NCBI GenBank assembly: GCA_947179485.1 | Contig: OX359246.1 | Location: forward strand, 29,140,001 to 29,204,000 | DNA from: Allacma fusca | Lineage: Eukaryota; Arthropoda; Collembola; Symphypleona; Sminthuridae | Length of the DNA: 64,000 nucleotides | Reading direction: 5' to 3' | Part shown: positions 44,401 to 55,700 of the stretch, piece by piece | Position numbering within the stretch: position 1 is the first letter of the stretch | Layout of the letters: each line of letters starts with the position of its first letter | Notes under the pieces: model-generated | What the model saw: only the letters and a program-made list of their open reading frames with translations | Database searches by the model: none | Told to the model about the DNA's origin: nothing | Translations under genes and position numbers: made by a program

Positions 44401-46049
44401 AACACGATGATGACGGGACTACTGAATGGGGAAGTTCAAGGCTCTATAATATCATTGTCCAATAGCTTTTTGACCTCGGCGTCAATTATGGCGTCCTGAT
44501 ATGCTGATGTCTTATAGGGTTTGTGGGCTACTATACCGGCAGACTGTAGTTCTACTTTAAACGGTATAGTGTTGCATTTTCCGAGTTCATGGGGATGGAA
44601 TGCAAAAGAGCTCCTGTATTCTCTCAACAATGTACGTAGTTGAATTTGATCATCGGGGTGTAGATTTGGATTGATTTTAAATGATGCTATTTCAGTTTCC
44701 AATTGGGAAGTATTGATCGCATTGATATGTATGGGGTTCATAGAATTATCCTGGGTGTCAAAAGGGTTTAAATTTCCTAGACCTAGACCGTCTGGTAATG
44801 TAACAGTCATGGAAGTAGGGTTGGTGAGAAGGAAAACTTTAGAATCAGGACTAAGTATTGCATGAGGAGCAAGGATATGAAATTGTGTATATAAGGAGTC
44901 ATGAGGTTGGAAATATAAAGGCGAAGTTTGTTCAATGGAGTGTATGGTTGCAATAGTTACATGAGACCTGGGTTGAATAACCTGTGTCCCATGGACGCGG
45001 AGAACATCGTCTTCCATGGTATTAGATACACACAGAATAGGGATTGTTGTAATTTTGGACGATGTAGGATTCTTAGTTGAGACAGACGATATGGTAGTAG
45101 GTGGAGTTTTGAGAGTAATTCTTCGGGAGGTAGAAATACGTCGGCGAAGGGGATGGGTTGAGCTATGGAAGTATTCCTGGTCGGTCTCATCAGAAGTCGT
45201 GTCTGGAGTTAACGAATATTTTTCTGTAGGCCGTGAATATTTAATCCCATGTTGAGGTTTAGTTTTCGTTGTTGGAATAGTTTGAGAAGCTGTGTCTTGA
45301 AAGGTGGGAATAGTTTGAGTAGACGTGGAGACTGGAAAAGAGGTCACAGGTGGTGTAGAAGATGCTAACCAAGGGTTGGGCAGGAAGGTAGTTTCCTGGT
45401 CTTTGTCAGAATGAGATTTATGTGGCATTTGTTTTCTTGTTGAGGAGTTTTCTATGGGTTCCACGGGAATTTCGCATTGTTCCTTAAGTGCTTTATCGTG
45501 TTGTAGGAGTGTATGGATCGACGGAATATTTCCGGTGAACTTGTTGAATAGTGTATTTTGTTGAGTATTGATAATTAAACCTCCTTTGGAGTATAGAAAA
45601 TCTGTGCCCAGAATGCAGCGAATAGCTGTGGAAGGAGCAATGATGAAAGGATGTAGAAATGTACATTTCCCTATTTGGATTTTGACCAGGGCTAGTCCTG
45701 TATTAGTCATACTGTTGCCGGATGCATCTATAAGTGTGAGTTTACTCTCCGTGATTCGTGTACCATGAGGTACGTACGATGGATGTATGAGTGAAGCTGC
45801 TGCTCCTGTGTCGATAAGACACGGGAGGCTGGTTCCGTTAATGTTAACAATGATTTTAAGTGAGCATGATAAGGAGTGCACACTGATTTGAGTATTACGC
45901 TTCGTAGTAATGGAAGGTATGATTAGTGGCTGTCTTGTGAGGTTTGATGTTCGGCCGATTGTATGGGCAGAAGCTGGCGTCGGGGCAGGCCTTGTGGAGC
46001 CTGCCCGTTGGAGTTTAAAGGCTGGTTTTGTAGTTGTCGTTCTCGTTCC
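41418..46049 (-). pseudogene. pol: pol: protease, reverse transcriptase, RNase H, integrase
   Basis: A single reading frame from about 46,049 to the stop at 41,418, in a frame different from gag. Protease: LIDTGAAASLI (Asp at ~45,812). RT: RMVIDFRSLN, LDLASGFHQI and the catalytic YVDD (~44,060). RNase H: FLYTDASYQG, then TDHHSLCF. Integrase: the HHCC zinc region HHNSVSHTGH...CTFCQ, then D,D,E core motifs (IQLDVQGPL, IQSDQGTEF, HPQSQGLIERTH), and a C-terminal domain. About 220 further residues rich in Pro/Gln/Thr follow the integrase. TGA at 44,436-44,438 lies between protease and RT, TAA at 42,081-42,083 in the integrase C-terminal domain. Otherwise the frame is open. Confidence 0.92.
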
Positions 46050-48616
46050 TCACGTCGTTGTTGAAGAAATTGTGGGAATTGTTTTTAATGCATTGCAACA
46101 GACTGTCTGCAATGGTTAGCATGATGGCCTGGACGGGAGCAACGGCCACAAATGTCTTGGGATTGAGTTGCTGGATTCTGAGGCTGAGTATTCCGTGTTG
46201 GGCAATTTCGTGCCGTATGGCCGGGTTGGTTACACGCGTAACATGTATATGTTCGTGGGGTGTTAGAGCCTTGTCCTGATTGAAAATTGTTATACTGTGA
46301 GCGCTGTGGCTTAGCTTGTTGGGTGACTGCCATAATGGCAGCTTCCTTAGCTTCCAATTTTTCTATTTTCTCTAGAAGTGTGGCCAGGGTTTTTTCTAAT
46401 GATGTTGGAAGAACTGGGGGCTCAAGAGTGGCGGTACTGTGATCTTGATGAGGAGTAGTACAAGCCTCGTATTGGCGCAAAGCATCCAGTAGATGAGTAA
46501 AATTCTTTATTTTGAGATTCTTGCTTGTGACAAAAATCTTGACAGTGGTGTCGAGCTTTTCTAACAAGGTTTTCACGGTAGTAGCTTCCGGAAATGTAGA
46601 CCAGTCTGTGCTTGCAGCAGACTTAACTCTTAACACGAACTTAGTTGGGGGTTCGTGTGGATAGGGCGTCATGGACAATGCATCCAAACGTTTGCTTTTC
46701 CTGTCCGGAATATCCCGTGGCATTTTGTTTAAAAGGTCATCCCTGAATTGGGCGTAAGTTTGGCGAGAAGTGGATGTGAGATTGTAGAAGTGGGACAGAA
46801 AATCTTTGGCCGTCTTCGCAGCGTCGGAGAGCTTTCTGTACACATAAGATTTTTTCATCTTGTCGTCAGTTTGGAAGGTGGTAAAAAAGTCATCGCATCG
46901 TAGCAAGAATTCGGATAGCTGCTCGGAAGAGATTTTGGAAGAAGGGTAAACGGGTTTATCGAAAAGGAATCTATTGTAGTCCATAGTTGTGGTTTTCGGA
47001 GGAATAGGTGGAGGAATTGGAATGGGAGAAGCTGAACGAGAAGAGGAAGAGCTGTCCGTAGCTGTGGTGAAATGAAGGGATTCAGAGTGGAGTGACTCGG
47101 ATTCAGAGTCAGAGTCAAAAGGAGGTGGAGGAGTTACGTTGATGTTATAGATAGGATTGTCACTGTCGTATGCAGTGGTCGTGTCAGTATTAGGGATAAG
47201 GACTGCTGTGTTGTCCTGTGGAGCAGTATGAGACTGAGTATTATCCTGAGTTGCCGGAGTAATGATGGGAGAAGAGAAAATGTCAGGGTATGTCTGAGTA
47301 GCAATGGTAAGAAATTCCTGGTCTAAAAGAAAGAGTCCTTCTTTGTATGCTTGTTGAGAGGAAAAATGACAATGGTTGTGGGTGTACTTGGAAGATAGAT
47401 GAAATTCTTGGACTAAGCCTAAGTAATAGGCGTAACTGAGAAGATGGGAGATGTCGGCACTGGAATGTTGTGCAGCTTGGAGCCTTGAGGTCCAGGCGAG
47501 AATTACGGGCGTGTAGCTTTCTGTTTCAATGACGTACGTAGGGGTCCTAGTTGTAGAAACTGAAGGAGTTGTTGTGGTGACAGGAGTCGTAGTCACCGTT
47601 GGACAAAAGGCAGAAGCCAATAAGGACGTCTGTATGTCCTCGATTTCCTCGACGATGGATGCAAATTCGTTGGTATTTGTCTGCCAAAGCGTGAAGATAC
47701 GCAAAACTCGGGCAACAATACGGGTAAAAGCGGGTCTTGTGTTGAGGTAGATTCCGTCGGATGTTACTTCGGTGGCTAATTGAAGGTCGTATAGGAGTTG
47801 TTGGTAATGGCTGTATGTGAGAATGCTTGTGCCGGATGAGTCGGCTTCTTGTTTGGTTTTAATGTCGTCAACGAGCTTCTGAGCGATGTCTTCGAGATAA
47901 TCCCGGGAGGTAAAGAGGCGAGATGTTGTTGGTTAGGGAGGTGGAGCGGTAGGTGTGCTAGTAAGAGTATGACTGTGAGAGAGATGAAAGTTTGTACTTA
48001 CTGATTGATGTGTATCGAAGATCGAGTCATGATCTGCTGGACCAGAAGAGACAGCGGGAGTGGATGTCCTACTAGGGTTAAAACTCGCAAAGCCTCCAAG
48101 AGGTGTTATAGGCTCCGGCGTAGGGCCTTCGGTGTCCGTTTCTCCTTCACTGGATGGTACGTGGGTGAGGATGTCGTCTGGGACGGTCACTACGGTGGTT
48201 TCGGGCAGGGTCGTGGTCGAACTATTTATTGATCGAGGAATACGGCTTGGATTTTTCCGGATAACTTTAATATCACTTCTGTCAACTGGTTCGGGTTCAA
48301 TGTCAGAGTTAATATAACGAGGCAGTTTTTGTTTAAACAGTTTGTAGAACTTGTAAAGATAGAGCGCTCGTGTGGAGGATAAATGACTATATTTGGCACG
48401 TGCACGCACTTGGTCTTGTGGAGTGAGCTCAACGAGTGCTGCTTCACTTAGTAATAGAGCTATATATTTTTGATTATTACAACTGATAAATTCTGGATGA
48501 TTGTCTAGTTCTACTACTCTGATGAAACGTATATCGTGTGGAGACATGAGACACGGGGAAATGTGAGATAATTTATAGAGATTTTGGGCATAGCCTTCGG
48601 CGGCGGCTGACGCCAC
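45923..48616 (-). pseudogene. gag: gag with two CCHC zinc knuckles
   Basis: Starts at ATG 48,616 and keeps one frame to the TAA at 45,923-45,925. It covers an N-terminal domain, a long Ser/Thr/Pro-rich linker (47,950-47,100), a capsid-like helical region (46,990-46,480) and two zinc knuckles, CYACNQPGHTARNC and CGRCSRPGHHANHC (~46,230-46,110). TAA at 47,933-47,935 and TAA at 46,085-46,087 interrupt it. Read past the second stop, the frame overlaps the pol frame by about 125 bp, so the undamaged element would be expected to make pol by a -1 frameshift in that overlap. Gag packages the RNA. Confidence 0.88.
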
Positions 48617-48700
48617 GAGAATTTTTGTGCACAGGAATAGTTCGAAAAGTAGGAAAAAGGCTTATAATTTTTGTACGAACCTGATATGTTGCGAGACCTC

Positions 48701-48720
48701 GAACCCGCGCACCTCTACCA
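48701..48720 (-). promoter_or_regulatory. tRNA primer-binding site
   Basis: Immediately after the 5' LTR the sense strand begins TGGTAGAGGTGCGCGGGTTC. Its start TGG pairs with a tRNA CCA end, and the following bases pair with an acceptor and T-arm-like sequence. I cannot assign the tRNA. Confidence 0.75.
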
Positions 48721-49282
48721 TGTTATCATGGGTTAAGATGCGGTTCGTTAAAAGTGAGCCCTCGGTAGGGGAAATTAAATGGTAACAAATATAAATGAAT
48801 AAAATAGGGGATTTTAGGGAATTGTGAGAGAGAGATGATAAGTTGGGGAAATGTGTAGTCGGTAAAGATGCACTTGCTTTGGAGTGAGGGATTGCGGGTT
48901 TGTGTCTCCATGTGTGGAAGATACGAGAAATAAGACGCTTATGTACGTATATGTAGTTACTCACACGTAATACTTTATTTTACTATTGTGCGTGAATGGA
49001 TACACTTAGTTGGTCTCACACGCGTTCCCTTGCTCTGCTTAGCTCAAGATCTGACGTTGCTCTTCTCTCTCGTACCTTTGGAGGCACGAGGTTTTATACG
49101 GAGGTGAGCACAAAAGTACCCACCTCCAGTACTTACTTTAGTTTTCATTTTAACCAATAATATTTAGTTAGAGTAAGTACCTAATGCATTTTTTCATATT
49201 TTTACAACTGGGTAGTATAGTTATGTATGCTGATATCATTGTTACATATATTGGAAGTCATAGAACTAAATATACTCTAACA
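48721..49282 (-). repeat. 5' LTR
   Basis: 562 bp partner of the LTR at 39,375-39,935. Differences seen by eye are G/A near position 12, one extra G in a G-run, C/A and C/T. Confidence 0.95.
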
Positions 49283-49420
49283 AAACTTAATACGAAACTT
49301 TAGGATTACTAAATCCGAGTTTTTGGAGGAGTGAAATATATCTTGTTTTTATGTCTCTATATGACGTATTTCGCAAAAGAGGGATAGTGCGATGGTACGG
49401 CGGTGTATGTACACCTCTTG

Positions 49421-49442
49421 TCAATCAATCAATCAATCAATC
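49421..49442. repeat. (TCAA)n microsatellite tail of a non-LTR element
   Basis: About five and a half TCAA units. On the minus strand it is (TTGA)n, located where the 3' tail of the adjacent minus-strand non-LTR retrotransposon is expected; some non-LTR families end in such short tandem repeats rather than poly(A). Confidence 0.8.
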
Positions 49443-50670
49443 ATGCCAATCAAGGGCTGTTTTATTTCACTTGGGTCTTACCCATCATGAACAGAGTTTG
49501 CAAACTTAATTAATTTCATACATTCAATTATATAGTAACAACACGTCTTTATGGTTGTTTCATCAGAGCTGATCATTAGTCTTAATAGTTTATATAGATC
49601 CCAACCTCCCAATACACAAGTGTATTTAGCCCTTATGTCATCAAAAAACTTACAACTAAACAAAAGATGGTACAGATCGTTAAGATTAGGAGGCCCACAG
49701 TATTTACAGGTGTCATGATCAAGATTTAAAGCTAAAGATTTATACGTAAGTCTATATGAGTGAGATCGCATTTAAGCTATTAGTTGCTTAAACGTAAAAA
49801 TTATGTTCATATGTAAGTAATGTTTGGAACTAAGGTAGCCGTAAACATGTTTGTATACAGGGTTGTTGTTGGAGTTAACTACACGGGCTATATCATTTTC
49901 ATAATCTGTTTCATTAATTTCCGAGAGAATGTTCTGGGTATTTTCAATTAGTTGCAATGGGCACTGCTTATCAAAAACTGATTTAAAGCCAAATTTAGTA
50001 AGCGTATCTTCCAAGAATTTCACCCAGTTATATTTATCTTCTAAAGCGTGTGTTTTGTGTAAGTACAATAGTCGTTTGTAGCAAATTTTCGGGAGCCTCG
50101 ATTCGTCCATTACAAGAATTTTAAAATATCAGATATCATTTGGCTTCCTAGGTGACGCCTTCCTGCTTCTATACGAACTATACATAATTTGGGGTGCTTC
50201 GAGGTAATCTAAGCAGTCTTTTAAAGTATTCAGTTTGTATTCTTTCAATGCAATCGCCATTAACATAGTTTACGCACCATATTGGTGAAGCATACACAAG
50301 AGTAGATACACATATGGAGTCAAAAATTTTACATCTTCCATTGTAAGAATACATTGAACATTTTTGTCCCAATTCCAGCACATTGGATAAAGCAGCTCTG
50401 GCTTTACCCATTCGGTCTGCTATCGCTTCATAAAACCTTCCAGAAGACGAAAAAATAATACCCAAATATGTGTATGATTTTACTATTTCAATCAGCTTAT
50501 TGTCTAAATACCATTTAAGTGATTTACAAAGCGGCACAGATTTTCTAAATACAATAATTTTTGTTTTGCTTAGATTAATAGTTAAGTCATTTATTTTACA
50601 GTAGGTACTCAGCACGTCTATCTTATGCTGTAGAGACAGCTTGCTTTCTGACAATACAACAGTGTCTCGA
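49443..50670 (-). pseudogene. 5'-truncated non-LTR retrotransposon (RT C-terminal half)
   Basis: Coding begins abruptly at about 50,660, right after where the catalytic Y/FADD would be (DTVVLSES). It continues through ISLSKTK-like (LTINLSKTKIIVFRK), YTYLGIIFSSSGRF, LVYASPIWCVNY and RLLRLPRSTPNYV, all typical of the RT fingers-to-thumb region. After two breaks (50,178-50,110) come RLPKICYKRLLYLH and the C-terminal Cys/His motif (CKYCG...HLLFSC). An in-frame TAA sits at 49,772-49,774. The 3' end is the TTGA repeat. This is a Jockey-superfamily-like element, dead on arrival through 5' truncation. Confidence 0.8.
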
Positions 50671-51029
50671 CTGAGCTTCCAGTGGAACAACACGTCTAGT
50701 GAACTGCTCCGTTATCATTACTTCAGCAAAGCAAAGCCATAATACTGAAACACCTATTTGAATTTGTGAAGGAGCATTTCTTTTCTATCTCTATACTATC
50801 AGTTGTGCTTATCAAGGTTAAGCTGCCAGCCGATATTTCACATATGTATATCCCGTGTTCGGCAAAAGTTTTAAGACGAAAAAAAATTCATAACGCGTCC
50901 CTCTCCTTTTACATCTGCCCGGTTGCACCAGGTCATTGAGTTGACGGTTGGATCTTGGCAAAAGGTGCAAAAGCTGGAGGTGCATTCCGGGCTCTCATAC
51001 AGGCGAGTTCTTGTCCTTTCTCATAATTT

Positions 51030-51953
51030 ATGTCCAAAATAGTCAATAAACGCATGAAGCATATTCCTCTTGCCTCCGAAGGAATAAATTCAGAACCTAC
51101 AAACATGCCTAATGTAACAGAGTCTGGCTCAGAGGACGATAGCTACGAACCTGCAGAGGACAAAATGATGACCAATCTCCTGGAGCTACAAAAATCGTCT
51201 AAAACAGCGAATAAAACCTTGTAAACCCTTCAATGTGACGTTAAGAGCTCTCACACTACGCTTGAAACCCTATGCAAAGACATGAAAACCATCAAAGGGA
51301 CAATCATGAATCAAGCAAAGAAAATCGACCTACTTGAGAAGAAATTGGAAAAAGTTGACTCCTCGCAAACACGGCAAACTGCAGAGATTGTGCATCTTAA
51401 GAATGATATAATCCAGCTAAAAGAAAAAGGAAACCTTTGCTTTGGAATAATCTCCGGTGCGAATGTCAAAAAAGGTGATACTAAAGATGCCATCCGCTCA
51501 GCTATCGACGGCGTCCTTTCGTTGACCGGATTGACAGCTGACGATGTTGCTGATGTAAACTTAATTCCATGGGGCACTCATTTTGCCGTTAGGTGCAAAT
51601 TTCAATCCCCAGCACTTGTAGGAAAATTACTCAGGGGCTCTCTCAAACTAAAGAACAGCAACTTCAAAGTTCAACCAGACCACTCTCCTGAACAGAGGGC
51701 AGTTAGGAAGCACCTCGTTACTTGCGGGAAGGAGATCCTTGCAGATAGTACTACAGCGTCGTTTCAACTAAAATCCTGGCGGTACCTTGTCATCAAAAAT
51801 GGCGCCAAAGAAGTGTACTACGAATCAGATGGAAATTAACTGGTCAAGGCAAATAAAGAATGGGTCCTCCCGAAAGAAGCCCGCAAAAATGTCTTAAAGG
51901 TGCCTCTCGAACCTACCGGCGCTTTTGCTCCAACCACCAGCCAAACATCCTGA
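51030..51953 (+). pseudogene. Non-LTR ORF1 (coiled coil / RNA-binding) with two nonsense codons
   Basis: One frame of 307 codons plus the TGA at 51,951-51,953, interrupted by TAA at 51,222-51,224 and 51,837-51,839. The acidic N-terminus is followed by a coiled coil (IDLLEKKLEKVDSSQTRQTA, LKNDIIQLKEKG) and a C-terminal domain (VNLIPWGTHFAVRCKF, SWRYLVIKNGAKEVYYES). ORF1 proteins of Jockey-like elements bind the element RNA. No zinc knuckles were seen. Confidence 0.7.
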
Positions 51954-52774
51954 GGAAGTGGCACCATCACTATCTGTTACTGGAACTCATGTGGATTCGC
52001 AACTGTTAATGACTTAAATGATAAGGACCTAAAATTTTTACTCTCTAATGATATAATATGTATTACTGAAACTTGTATACAAAATAGTACGTACAAATAC
52101 CCTCCAATGTTATCTAATTATGTCGCATTTACTGTTAGTGCACACCGAACCCGCACACTGGGAAGACCCAGTGGTGGAATTTCGATTTTCCTGTCAAAAC
52201 TAGATTTTCGGCCCGAGCTCATCACCACATGCCAGTTCTTTGCAATAATCCGAGTTACTCACAAGTTGACAAATATAACTTTTATTTTAGCTTGCTGTTA
52301 TTTCCCTCCTAAATGTGATTCAATGGCCTTCAATGGACTTTTTGATGCAATCTCGGAGCATGTTGGTGGCGGGCTTATAATTGTAGGCGACTTAAATTGT
52401 AGAATTGGCTTAGGAAATCAGATCCCCTCAGCATGTCAAATCTTAGACAATCGGCCTTAAGTTACACTAGAAATAATGCTGACAAACTGCGAAACGCTAA
52501 TGGCAATTACTTGTTAAATCTTATTCAAGAATTTGGGCTAATAGTTGTAAATGGTAGAAGTTTGTCTGATCCTAATGGCGAACATACATATGTTGACAGA
52601 GGATGCAGCACTGTAGATTTGTGTATTATTAATCCCAGTTTTATAAATCACCTAGTCGATTTCCGTGTAAGTGACGTTGCCATTAGCGATCACATACCCT
52701 GTACTGTAAAACTAAAGTTTCCAAAACCAATAAACTCGTGTAATGAAGTGCGCAAGATGTTTGAATGTCATGGA
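51954..52774 (+). pseudogene. Non-LTR ORF2 N-terminus: apurinic-type endonuclease
   Basis: Begins in the same frame directly after the ORF1 stop. Endonuclease-exonuclease-phosphatase motifs are ITICYWNSCG, ICITETC (catalytic Glu), IIVGDLNCRIG (Asp-x-Asn) and VAISDHIPC (the SDH end motif). A frame change lies between about 52,440 and 52,460. The sequence ends at the hAT insertion point before any RT motif. The domain nicks target DNA for target-primed reverse transcription. Confidence 0.8.
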
Positions 52775-55700
52775 TAGTGTTTCTGAACGGTACCAAAACG
52801 TGGACTCGACCCGGCTCGTTTTCCCGAACCGAAAAAAATCCCATTTCTGTTCCCAAAACCGGAACCGATATGTTCGAGTCCGGGACATTTTTGCCTTCCC
52901 GGAACCGAACCCGAAACTAAAAACGGTTCCCGAACCGATCCCGAAATTAAAAACGGTTCCCGAACAGATCCCGAAACTAAAAACTATTATCGAACTGGTT
53001 TCGACAACAGTTCATAAAAGATTAAGTTAAACGTAACTAAAAAAATAAAAATAAAGATAAGAAATCGCATTTATTCATTATTTTTATTCAGCATATATTA
53101 CACAACACCTGACATTTTCTCAGCAATTGAATTCATTTTTTGCTGTTCGAACTCTCTCGACGCTGTCCTTAACCAGGCTTTCAACAATAGTCTTTTTCTA
53201 ATTGTTTCACCTTGTGTTGCCATGCACTTAGGCGTAAGAAGGTCGGAGCCGAACGAAAATGCACGCTCAACGGGAATCCCGGTACCCGGAATGCACAAGA
53301 AGTCACGAGCCATCTTAGCTACATTCGGATATTCCGATTCATGTTCCTAGATGTAAACCAAAACACGTTACTACTATTTTTAGATGTCACAAGCTGTATG
53401 TTTACAGTGAGCCTATTTACATGAACATAAAAGCTAAAGTACCTTCCACCACTGCAACGCATTATCATATTTTAGAGCATCCACAACAGGTGCAGTTAAA
53501 AAAGCTTTGAATTCTTGTGCCCTTACGGTTTGACATTTGAGCTGCAATCAAATTATTCGAGGATGAAGTGGTTTCATCCACTACAGTTTCGTCTTCAGAA
53601 ACATTGTAGTACTCGTTCCAATACGACAGCGCAGCCCTAAAAACAAATAAAAATGACCTCACAACCGTAAATTTTATTCTCTATTGTGAGTAGCTTTTTC
53701 TGTTTAACTTACTGCTTATTTTGGCTTATAACTTGCTTGGATATTAACACTATTCTGTACCACTGGAGTTTGCACCTGGGATCGCACACTGAAATTTTAG
53801 ACAAATTCTTTAAATTAGAATCATTCGGAAGAATGAAGATATGTAAAAAGTGCTAATAAAATAGCGTCTTACGAAGTCCCATGATGTACACTAATCCATC
53901 GGAGTCGGGATAGTATTTATTTAGCTTATCACAAGCAGCTTCTGCAGCATTTAGCATGTCAGCACCAACCTTTCCTTTCTGGAAATAATGTCAAACGTTT
54001 AGGCCAAATTGTTAATCGTACTAAAAAACATTGGATTACCTTAAACGATTCAAGATGCTCGTAAAGTGCAATATAAACGGCAGCAGTCAGAGCCATTGAT
54101 GGAGATTTTGATTTTGAAAGTTGCAACGTAACATTGTAAAACGGCTGAAATTTAAAAATATCGATGTGTTAATGAGGGTTAAACATCTTTGACATCATGT
54201 TGGAAACTACTAACCTGCAAAAAGGTAACCATGTCTGCTATTAAACACCACTCTGCTTTGCTTAGTAACAGCTTTCGGAGAAATTTGCAATCACGAAGAA
54301 GTAAATCAAATGCCTGTTTAAAAAAATGTAATTCAATTTTTTATCAGTTTTACGAAATAAATTGATTTTAGTTTTAATATCGTACTTTTCGATACTCAAA
54401 TGCACGCTTCAGCATGAGATATGTGGAGTTCCATCGTGTTTTTACATCCAGAAAGAGGATTTTGGGTTTTAGCTTGAGGGAATGACAAGCTTCTCGAAAC
54501 TTACCCCGGAGAAGTAGCGATTTCTTTATCTTCGATTTTCCCAGCCGAAGCTACATAAATATTTGTATTTCATCAGTGGCAGAAAATGCACGCAATATAT
54601 GTGCTATCCGTAAGCATGTGTGTTTAAATAAAGCGTACCCGGTAATAAATTGACATGGACGTTTCCCCGGTTTCCATATCTTCATGTTCCCCTTCGCTAA
54701 TACTTTCTGATTCAGATGTGCTGCATTTGTAGGATTCCAAGATATTAATTTCGTCATCGTCTACCTCATCCTCGCTCTCATCGGAGTTAATTAGTACAAC
54801 GTCCTTTTTGCACATCGTTTTTAAAATATTTAGACTCGCCTGGCAAGACAGATTAACAATATGTGCAAGACAACGCACACGTTGTTGCAATGCCGAAAAC
54901 TGTAGACCCAAGTTGTTTTAAAAATGCAATGAAACCAACGTTATCTCAACATTTATGCTTTTTTAATCATAATTACATGAGATACATACCTTTTCTTTGC
55001 ATAGAGTTTCGAATTCTTTCACGAACGCATCGCAATTTGACGCATTATCACACGTTATGGAAATGACTTTATCGATTATGCTGTAATTCTCAAGAACTTT
55101 GCATAGTGAAGAAGCTAGATTTTTTCCAGTGTGGTTGCCAACAATCATGTCAAAATCTAGCATTATTTCTTCGTACTTCCAATCCCTCGAAATGAAGCAA
55201 GCAATTATGCCGTGGAATGAAACAAAATTTTTGCTAGTCCAGCAGTCCGTTATAATCGCTATTTTACCTGGCGAATTCTATTATTTTAAAAACAAAAATA
55301 GTGGTAATCACTAATCTCATTATTTAAAATTAAAATAACGTTACCAATTATTTATGATAGACGAATACTTACCCGTAGCTTTTCTTCCACTAGCGTCCTT
55401 TCCTGCTCAAAGCGTTTCATACACAGTGATTTCATTTTGTCATTCTTGGGTAGTCTTGCTTCAGCTCTCCAATATTCGGAAAACTTGCAAAACGCACTCG
55501 AATTAACGATACTAAACGGTTGATTTGAATCGATTACAAACTCAACCAGTAATTTTTCAAATCGGTGTTGATCAAATTTATCCTACACAAAAATTTGTTG
55601 GATGATTAGTAATGCACGTTAATACTCATTAAAAATAATTACGATGGCCAGTCTTAACTATACTTTAGTATCTACTTGTACTTACCCTTGAATCCATGAC

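Larger units (their letters stand above)
39375..49282 (-). mobile_element. Ty3/gypsy-type LTR retrotransposon, full length
   Basis: Flanked by direct LTRs (39,375-39,935 and 48,721-49,282) that begin TGTTA and end TAACA, with a 4-bp target duplication AAAC (39,371-39,374 and 49,283-49,286). Sense is the minus strand: 5' LTR, primer-binding site at 48,720 downward, gag, protease, RT, RNase H, integrase, long 3' region, 3' LTR. PR-RT-RH-IN order is Ty3/gypsy. The LTRs differ at about four positions by eye, so insertion is recent, yet gag and pol carry four in-frame stops and no frameshift. The sequence just inside the 3' LTR is not a normal polypurine tract on the sense strand. Confidence 0.95.
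50880..52774 (+). mobile_element. Non-LTR retrotransposon 5' half, interrupted by a hAT element
   Basis: A GC-richer probable 5' leader (from ~50,880) precedes ORF1 (51,030) and the endonuclease start of ORF2 (51,954). The element stops where the hAT begins (52,775). No reverse transcriptase continuation was recognised beyond the hAT or beyond the element that abuts it, so the 3' half is lost. Confidence 0.7.

Noticed and set aside
42150-47750. Plus-strand ORFs inside the LTR element
   Set aside because: Antisense to gag and pol, and without independent features.
48690-48720. tRNA-like sequence ending in CTCTACCA
   Set aside because: It lies exactly at the primer-binding site of the LTR element and only the 3' part of a tRNA is represented, so it is the primer complement and not a tRNA gene.
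49421-49442. Short TCAA repeat considered as a CRISPR-like or regulatory array
   Set aside because: A 4-bp microsatellite at the 3' end of a non-LTR element; no spacers. No CRISPR arrays are expected or seen in this eukaryotic window.
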